NCBI GenBank assembly: GCA_039583875.1
Contig: CM077151.1
Coordinates: 121,153,047 to 121,217,046 of the forward strand
Direction of reading: 5' to 3'
Length of the DNA: 64,000 nt
Source of the DNA: Platanthera guangdongensis
Taxonomy: Eukaryota > Streptophyta > Magnoliopsida > Asparagales > Orchidaceae
The position numbers were made by a program, and so were the translations under genes. Positions 57,744 through 64,000 of this stretch are shown here, one piece after another. The notes beneath the pieces were generated by a model that had not been told where the DNA came from, ran no database searches, and saw only the letters and a program-made list of their open reading frames with translations. Every line of letters starts with the position of its first letter. Positions within the stretch are counted from its first letter, which is position 1.

Positions 57744-59351
57744 TGAAGGATGGTATGAAAGATACCACCCAAGGTGTTAGATCTGTTTAACTCTAGAGGG
57801 AGGGGGGGTGAATAGAGTATTTTAAAATCTGGTTAGATTTTTATTGCGGAATTAAAATAGTGATACTTATAAGTGTAATCAGATAGTGCAGAAATAAAGT
57901 TAAACTATTCAGCAAACAGCACACAGTAAAAATAAGATAACATCACAGACGACACAAGAATTTTATTGTAGTTCCCCTAAAACTTGGGTACATCCACTCT
58001 TCTACCACCTAGATAGGAATCCACTCAGGTTTTTGATCAGGTGCCCCGCCACCAATCAGGTTTTTGCTCAGGTGCCTGTAATCACAAGATCTGCTTTAGG
58101 TAGATCAGGAAACCCTTCAGGCTTTTGATCAGGTGCCTAAAAACCAAATCAAGTCTTTTGATTAGGAGACTTGCAACCAAATGTTTAACTTTTGAAGGGA
58201 GCTAGAACCCTGTGTACAGTGGGGTGAAACAAATAAAATAATATGTTGTCTTCTCTTTTCTTAAAATAACTGAGAAGATTTGTGGATCCTTGATGGAGTC
58301 AAAGCTCCCCCTCAGATGAAGTTCTGTTCAGGAAGATTGAGAGCTTTGCAGGGTGAGTAGGTCTTCTAAAAAATTTCTCCAGAAAGCTGTAGATAGATTG
58401 AAGTTGGTTGTCTCTTGGAAGCTTGCTGGAAGGAGAACACTGGATGAAGACATAGTAGAATTCTTTTTCCTGAATGATTTCTTGTGTTGTCTCTTATTAT
58501 CATTGGTCGACTGAAAAGAAAATCTCTTTTTTTATGTTCAGTCGAATTCTTCTTTGAATTTTGAATTCCTTTTGCATTAAATGCTAACTGCCCTGAGAAT
58601 GAAATGCGGCTGAAGAGAATATTTGCATTAATGAATTTTATAAATGTCCTATTAAAAACAGCAAGTAATATTCCTGATGAAGACCATAATCAATGCTGCC
58701 ACTAACGGCTATATTCAGAGAATATAAGCATTAATTACTCAGGAATTACTGCTATGAAATAAGGATAAAATGAAGGAAATTTCCAAGTCTGGAACTGCAC
58801 AGGAATCGTCGACCAGAAAACAGATTTCGTCGACCTGAGATCCAAATTCGTTGAGCTGAAAAATCATGTTCGTCGACCTGAGAATTCTTGTTCGTCGAAC
58901 TGAGAACCAAGTTCGTCGACCTGAGATCAGCTAACTGCTTTCTGTGAAAAACTTGCCGATTCTGTGCACCAAGTTCGTCGAGCTGATAATATAACTTCGT
59001 CGACCTGAGTTGAGAGAAAGTATTCTGGACTTAATGTGTTGAAGTTGAACTTCCAAAACTCGTCGACCTGAGCTCGAATGTCATCGAGCTGAACTCAGAG
59101 AATTTACTCTGAGTTCGTCGAGCGGAGCACGACTTTCGTTGAGCTGAGTTCGACGAACGTAGAACTCATTTTTCTGAACTTGATTTTCTTCTAAGTCTGA
59201 GTCTTCTGCAGTCTTCTGTTGGCTGGTCCATGTAAGGTTGATTCTAAAGACTTAGCCTAAACTCTAGGACACAGACATGACCCTGACTATACATGTTGTG
59301 TCAAATATCCTAGTTAGTGAACCTAGTCCAAATCAAACTAGGGATCCAACA
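57744..59351 (-). repeat. 5' LTR of copia element D
   Basis: 1608 bases. On the minus strand it starts TGTTGGATCCC and ends CCATCCTTCA. It contains a TCGTCGACCTGAG motif array at 58800-59160 and a short direct-repeat region at 58020-58180 based on TCAGGTTTTTGATCAGGTGCC. It interrupts the integrase of copia element C2. Confidence 0.8.
58800..59160 (-). repeat. TTCGTCGACCTGAG motif array in LTR D
   Basis: About a dozen copies of TTCGTCGACCTGAG or TTCGTCGAGCTGA at irregular spacing of 20-45 bases. Most contain the palindrome GTCGAC or TCGA. The sequences between copies are unrelated. Confidence 0.85.
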
Positions 59352-61204
59352 AAGATGTCGATTGTTTACATTCAGCAACGCTGTTTTGTTGGGGGGGGGG
59401 GTATAAGCATACGACATCTGGTGAATAATTCCAAATTAAGAGTATAGAGTAGCAAAGTCATGACTAGTGTACTCGCGGACATTATCCGTCCGGGGAGTTT
59501 TTATTAGTGTGGAAAACTGTGTGCTAGTTTTAAGAATGAAAGCCTGAAACACACGAGGAAGCTCGGATCGATCACGAAGTAAGTATAGTCATGTCATTCT
59601 AGAATAATCATCAATAAAAGTGATAAAATAATGATAACCAGATACACTAGTAATTTTGTATGGGGCCCAAACATCAGAATGTACTAAAACAAAAGGAGCA
59701 GAGCTCCGAGTACAATGAGAGAAAAAAAGAACTGTGTTGTTTGCCCAAAATAGATGAATCACAATTAAAACCAGGTAGAGAGATATCTGGAAGAGCCTTC
59801 TAGAGCATGGGAAGAGGAGCATGCCCAAGACGCCGACGCCAATCAATGGAGGTGATGGATAAGAGGATGGTAGGAGGGACATCAAGAAGGTATAACCCAT
59901 TTTGCAGTCGTCCTTTACCAATGATATTCTGCGTCCGTCGATCCTGCATCAAAAAAGGTGTGAATGTGACAGAGCTATCCAAATCGGCAGAAAGACGACT
60001 AATAGAAAGTAAATTAAACGGAGAGCCCGAGACATGAAGAGCCGAGCGGAGAGTGAGAGATGAATTGAGAAGAATATCAGCGGAGCCGGAGACAGGAACG
60101 GTGTCGCCATTGGCCACTGTGATACACTTAGGATGCGGAGAATCCCAGTATTGATGTTGCTTTAGCGATGTGATATGGTGAGTAGAACCTGAATTCACTA
60201 TCCAGCATGGACTAGTGGACAGATAAGAGATACCTTCATTGGTGATGAAGGTAGTGGAGGCAACAGAGGCAGGCGGGCGGCTGAGCATGTGGTGAAGTTG
60301 TTGGAGCTGAAGGAGAACTTCTTCAAGGTCAGGATGAGTGGAAGAGGTGCTGTCGGCCACAACAGACGCAGCCGGACGAGGACCATTTTTTCGGAAGTAG
60401 GTCGCCTGAAGGTGTTCGTCCTTACCGCAAAAAGAACACTTCGGACGTGGTCGGCCACCACGATCCCTTCCTCGAATGCCTGAACGCCCTCTACGGGCGG
60501 GAGGAGGGAGAGATAAGGGCGCAGAAGTTCGCTGAAGGAGGGTCGGCGAGGGGGGTACAGTAGTATCCGGAGGTGGTGATACTTTGAGCAGAATGGAGCA
60601 CACATCAAAGAGTGAGGGGATAGCAGCTGACGAGGAGCCCGAACGCTCTGAAGATGAGGCGGGACACGAGCCATATTCATAACAATACAGACGACTTCCT
60701 TCTGAGCACACTGGGCAGCTAGATCCGTAGCAGGCGGCTGATGGCGGATCCAGACGTCTTTGCCCGAGCAACGAAGGAGGTCAAGTCAGCAGCACTACCA
60801 GTGTCAAGTGTCTGAAAATTTGTGATGATGTCATATAGGTGTTGAAGACTATCCTTATCGGAGTATAGGGAATGAAGTTCTTCCCACATCGCATTGGCCG
60901 TCTCGTGATACATGACCATGCGGTAAGGTTCATCAGCAAGGGAGTTGAGGAGCCACTTTTAAACACGTCCATCATGACAAAGCCAGTCATCGGTGGGTGG
61001 AGAAGGATGATCAGTAGTGAGATGTTGCAGAAGGCCCTTAGACTGAAGAAACCGTCTGACAGAATGCACCTGTTCAATGAAGTTCTTCTTTCCAGTGAGG
61101 GAAATGGTGGTGATTCTCAACTCATCACGCATCTCCGGAGCAGGGAGCAATCGGGCCGGAGGAGGGGGTGTGGGCTGCTCTGAAGAATCAATCGAGGATT
61201 CCAT
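59352..61204 (-). pseudogene. Copia element C2: gag, protease and part of integrase
   Basis: From ATG at 61204: gag with MRDELRITTISLTGKKNF; an in-frame stop near 60960; MWEELHSLYSDKDSLQHLYD; a frameshift near 60740; the knuckle CSFCGKDEHLQATYF near 60400-60440, with the last cysteine changed to tyrosine; protease WIVNSGSTHHIT near 60190 (N for the catalytic D); the pre-integrase LGHAPLP segment; a stop near 59800; then integrase LVHSDVWAP and FITFIDDYSRMT near 59590-59680. The coding stretch ends near 59360 at residues matching the family's NRHL motif, where element D begins. It is clearly inactive. Confidence 0.85.
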
Positions 61205-61940
61205 GGAGTCATGGCGGCTAGACCGTCAAGGCAGAGGCTAAGCAACGACTAGACAAGGGGCAAGGTCATAGCGACAGAGCAGGAGAACCAGACAGACACA
61301 GGGCGCACCATGCACCCAGACCCCGCGGCTAGAGAGTTCGTCAAGAGCGGGTATCGCGAGAAGCAGCGACTAGAGTAGTCAGCAAGACCGTGGCGATTAG
61401 CAGAGATCGTGGCGAACATCGGCTATGGAGAATCCACGACGACTAGAGCAGCGGCAAAGGCAGGCCGCGTGACAAAGAAGAAGCGGCTAGATCATGCAAA
61501 GAGACAGGCCGCAACGAGAAGAAACCCCAGCAAGAGAAGTGGCTAGAAGAGGAAACCGCGCAAGAGAAGGCTACGGTTTAAGCCAGTAGAGCTCACAGCG
61601 ACAAGAAAATCGCATCGGATAGGCCGACAACAAGAAGGTTGCCGCGACTAGATGAGAGACCAACTACAGAATAACAGCGGCTACAACAGAGGAGAGACGC
61701 GGCTAGGAGTGGAAGACCGCGCGAGAAGGGAGGTGGTCACACGGGAGAGAGGAAGGCTGTAAAAGCAGAGTAGGAGAGACAAAAGGGGGGTGGTTCCGCG
61801 AGAGGAGAGGAGAAGCCAGGTAGAGACAAGGGAAACTGCTAAGGAGGCGGTTGGCGGAGGAGGCGGATAGCAAGGGAGTAACCGCAGAAGCTAGGCGGTT
61901 AGAAAATAACGTGTCCGCCCGAAACCGTAGGTAGGAATCT
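61205..61940 (-). other. C2 leader
   Basis: Non-coding, G+A-rich on the plus strand, with repeated GCGACTAGA and GCGGCTAGA motifs. It is the counterpart of the C1 leader. Confidence 0.6.
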
Positions 61941-61953
61941 GGTTCTGATACCA
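61941..61953 (-). other. Primer binding site of C2
   Basis: The minus strand reads TGGTATCAGAACC directly after the LTR. Confidence 0.9.
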
Positions 61954-62137
61954 TGTAGAGAAAAGCTGAACCTTGTGTATACTTCTTCGTTATCAAATAC
62001 AATGTATGAATACATATATATAGGAGGGAGAAAGAGAGACAAGTCCCCTATACATGGTGTGAGACTAATGTATAAAGAGAAACAATAAAAGACTAAATGA
62101 GCCACAAACATGGGCTTTTACATGAACTTTTCTAACA
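61954..62137 (-). repeat. 5' LTR of C2
   Basis: 184 bases, minus-strand start TGTTAGAAAAG and end CTCTACA, with a TATATATATG box in the middle. Same family as the C1 LTR (45633-45715 plus 49225-49330). The 3' LTR is not in the window. Confidence 0.85.
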
Positions 62138-62399
62138 AAATTACAAGATATGAGCTCCTAAATTTTTTTTGGCGCCGCATAAATATATGCAGGGAATAAA
62201 ATGTGAAAAAATAAAAATTGACAAATATAAAATGTCAAAGTAATCAAAATTGCAGTTAGGATATGTCTATATCCGACAGATGTCAGTGGCCAACAAGCCC
62301 CGCCAACATGTTCACAAGGTCCTGGTTAAGATCTTCCCACACCGACAGATGTCAGTGGTCCACCACTTGATGGAGCATATCGGGGCAGTCACCGTGGGA
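62138..62399. other. Unassigned sequence
   Basis: Contains CCGACAGATGTCAGTGG twice, 67 bases apart (about 62273 and 62340). No frame. Probably part of the gypsy fragment that follows. Confidence 0.4.
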
Positions 62400-62690
62400 G
62401 GGGGTTCGTCTTCCACGTCTCTCAGTTGAAGCGGGCAATGATGAGCATCTCGTTGGGACGAACCTTTCAGATGATTTGACCTCCGACCCATCGCACTTCA
62501 GAGCTCTTGCTTTCCCGACAGTCTATCATCGTCGACAAATGCCCTACCGAACAGGTGCTCATTGAGTGGAAGGGCTTTCCATTTTACGAAGTTCACTGGT
62601 CCTCGCCTTTGATATGCGAATTCAAATTCCAGATTTTCACTTTGGTGACAAGCAACACCCCTACCTTTCACAGCAACCGACCAACTGTTG
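62400..62690 (+). pseudogene. Reina-like gypsy scrap: integrase C-terminus and chromodomain start
   Basis: The plus strand encodes FHVSQLKRA (62420-62450), then QVLIEWKGFPF (62550-62590), the spacing seen between integrase C-terminus and chromodomain. The 10150-10390 fragment has the corresponding sequence. The chromodomain is interrupted after the WKG motif by unrelated sequence. Confidence 0.6.
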
Positions 62691-62818
62691 ATCCGCACGC
62701 TTTCGCGGATTGCTTTGCCGCTGCCGCCACCCACCTTCCCAGCAATTCTAGTCTTCCTGCAGCCGTGTCGGTGCTCTTCTTCACCCCCTTATGTACCCCA
62801 GTGCAGGCGGGGAATCCT

Positions 62819-63079
62819 CCAGGTTGCGAGAAGGGTTCTCCATCCCGAGTGCTGACAATTGCCGGGCTATATTAAGGAATTAAATGAGAAGAAATAGGTC
62901 TTGATATAACACAAAATAAGAACAAACAGAGAATAAGAATTGACCAGGTTGCGAGAAGGGTTCTCCATCCTGAGTGCTGACATGTGTCCTGCTATATTAA
63001 GGAATTAAATGAGAAGAAATAGGTCTTGATACAACACAAAGTTGAATTGAATAAGAACCAACAGAGAATAAGAATTGAA
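62819..63079. repeat. 125-bp tandem duplication
   Basis: Two units starting CCAGGTTGCGAGAAGGG at 62819 and 62944, about 90 percent alike by eye. The second has a 10-base insertion. It is not recognised as part of any element and lies just upstream of the GLDH-like exon. Confidence 0.85.
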
Positions 63080-63323
63080 TTCATACATATAATCACAGTT
63101 GAGTATTATTATAATCTCAAAAACATTGAAATCTCTAATCATAATAACTATTAATCAAACACACGGGATAGCACTAACATCTCAATTACATTGTACCTAA
63201 TTGCTCCTTCAGCATCTATTCTCTAACATTTTTTGGGTTCCATCTGAAGATTTCTTCCTGGTCTTATACTTTAACTTTTAAGATTATCACCTGGCTAACA
63301 AATCTCTCATTCTGTAACTGTAG
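63080..63323 (+). other. Probable intron end of the GLDH-like gene
   Basis: A+T-rich, ending in a pyrimidine stretch and TAACTGTAG, a plausible branch point and acceptor. No earlier exon is recognised upstream. Confidence 0.5.
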
Positions 63324-63482
63324 CTCCCTAAGGGCAAGGCCGAGCTCGTTGAACTGCAAGGTAGACTAAGAAAGCGTTTTCCAGTTGATTCATACAACAA
63401 AGCTCGAAAGGAACTGGATCCCAAGAAAATCCTAGCCAATAGTATGCTGGAAAAGCTTTTCCCAATGGATCAGACGGTCTAG
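63324..63482 (+). CDS. GLDH: Terminal exon of L-galactono-1,4-lactone dehydrogenase (partial)
   Basis: 52 codons and a TAG after an acceptor AG at 63322-63323. The translation contains LQGRLRKRFPVDSYNKARKE and then LDPKKILANSMLEKLFP. From knowledge of the family, this corresponds to the C-terminus of plant L-galactono-1,4-lactone dehydrogenase, the mitochondrial inner-membrane flavoenzyme that makes ascorbate and helps complex I assembly. The motif pattern R-K-R-F-P-V-D then L-D-P-x-x-I-L is conserved there. The frame is intact and starts in phase 0. No other exon lies in the window, so either the upstream intron exceeds 62 kb or the exon is an isolated remnant. Other FAD-linked oxidases of the aldonolactone group are a less likely match. 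Confidence 0.75.
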   Translation, partial: LPKGKAELVELQGRLRKRFPVDSYNKARKELDPKKILANSMLEKLFPMDQTV

Positions 63483-64000
63483 GGGCAGCGGAGAGCAGAT
63501 CTTGGCTAAATCTCCATCAAATGGTAACTTTTATTGTCAAAAATGGTTCTTTAACATCCTTTTATTTTGAAGGTAGAGTCTAATTGTAAATTTGTTCTCA
63601 GGAATCCTATTACTTATGTGACAATGTTCCCTTGAAACTGGCAGTGGCCTATATATATATAGCCCGGAAACATTGTCAGATCGTATGTGACTATGTTTCC
63701 GTGCTATAATGTTATCCTATTTTGGAATTTAGACACTTACAATTCGGTTCTATTTGGGATGTCTGTGGTGGTGGTATTAGAGCTGTCATAAAAGCAATTG
63801 TTGGAAGCAAAAACGGAAAGGAGGAACATGAAAAGTACGGAAAACTCTTTTAGCTTTTTTGAATGTGAAAGGCTTCACTATTTTTCAAAATGCCTTAAAA
63901 ATACCGGCACAAACATTTTTCCCACCACCGTGGAACTAATAAACACCTCTAAAATAGAAGTGGCAGTGCTAATAGAATTTTTACCGCTGCCATCATCATC
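63483..64000 (+). other. 3' flank of the GLDH-like exon
   Basis: A probable 3' untranslated region follows the stop. 63661-63705 is a foldback with 19-base arms. No clear polyadenylation signal was fixed. 63775-63980 may be a small inverted-repeat element. Confidence 0.45.
63661..63705. repeat. Foldback downstream of the GLDH-like exon
   Basis: Arms AGCCCGGAAACATTGTCAG and GTGACTATGTTTCCGTGCT pair at 16 of 19 positions around a 7-base loop. They are preceded by a short TA run. Confidence 0.7.

Noticed and set aside
63324..63482. DWF1/sterol-reductase family as the source of the exon
   Set aside because: The C-terminal pattern with RKRFPVD and LDPKKIL fits the aldonolactone oxidoreductase group, and I recall no such ending in DWF1 proteins.

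Overview
This is nuclear DNA of a flowering plant, taken from a region built almost entirely of transposable elements. The evidence is LTR retrotransposons of both superfamilies with methionine-initiator-tRNA primer sites, TATA boxes inside LTRs, hAT-type DNA elements with 8-bp target duplications, and one probable exon of a plant vitamin-C gene (L-galactono-1,4-lactone dehydrogenase, GLDH) at 63324-63482. The species cannot be named from the sequence. I see no bacterial, organellar, rRNA or tRNA gene.

Layout. 1-4237: 5' end (minus strand) of a Sirevirus-like copia element with a 3.4-kb LTR. 4238-10680: decayed fragments of two plus-strand Ty3/gypsy elements, a tandem repeat and a TA microsatellite. 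11100-30600: a four-level nest. A Tekay/Del-like gypsy element (minus) is split inside its reverse transcriptase by a Reina-like gypsy element (13564-30333, minus). That element is split inside its own reverse transcriptase by a Sirevirus-like element (16478-27653, minus), whose 3' LTR is split by a hAT element (18780-19932). 31565-38989: the only intact autonomous element, a 7.4-kb Galadriel/CRM-type chromovirus with nearly identical LTRs, a perfect 5-bp target duplication and one uninterrupted 1691-codon gag-pol frame. 38995-44830: a decayed Tekay-like gypsy element (plus) interrupted by a reverse-oriented Galadriel-like LTR.

45633-50863: a copia element with short LTRs. Its LTR was split by a second Galadriel-like element (45716-49219), which carries an inversion-deletion in its 5' LTR. 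Its gag was then split by a coding-less gypsy element with LTRs of about 2.6 kb (50864-56700), which itself contains a second hAT copy (52673-53974). 57140-62137: a second copy of the same short-LTR copia family (minus), interrupted in its integrase by another large-LTR copia element. 62400-63079: a gypsy chromodomain scrap and a 125-bp tandem duplication. 63324-64000: the GLDH-like terminal exon and downstream sequence.

The elements do not form a pathway. The window records successive insertions, and the order can be read from which element interrupts which. The Galadriel-like chromovirus at 31565-38989 is the youngest and the only one likely to encode all its own functions. The two Sirevirus-like copies and the large-LTR copia have LTRs packed with arrays of short palindromes, which are the most unusual sequence structures here. 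If the GLDH exon belongs to a working gene, its upstream exons lie more than 63 kb away and the whole window would sit in one intron. Otherwise the exon is a remnant.
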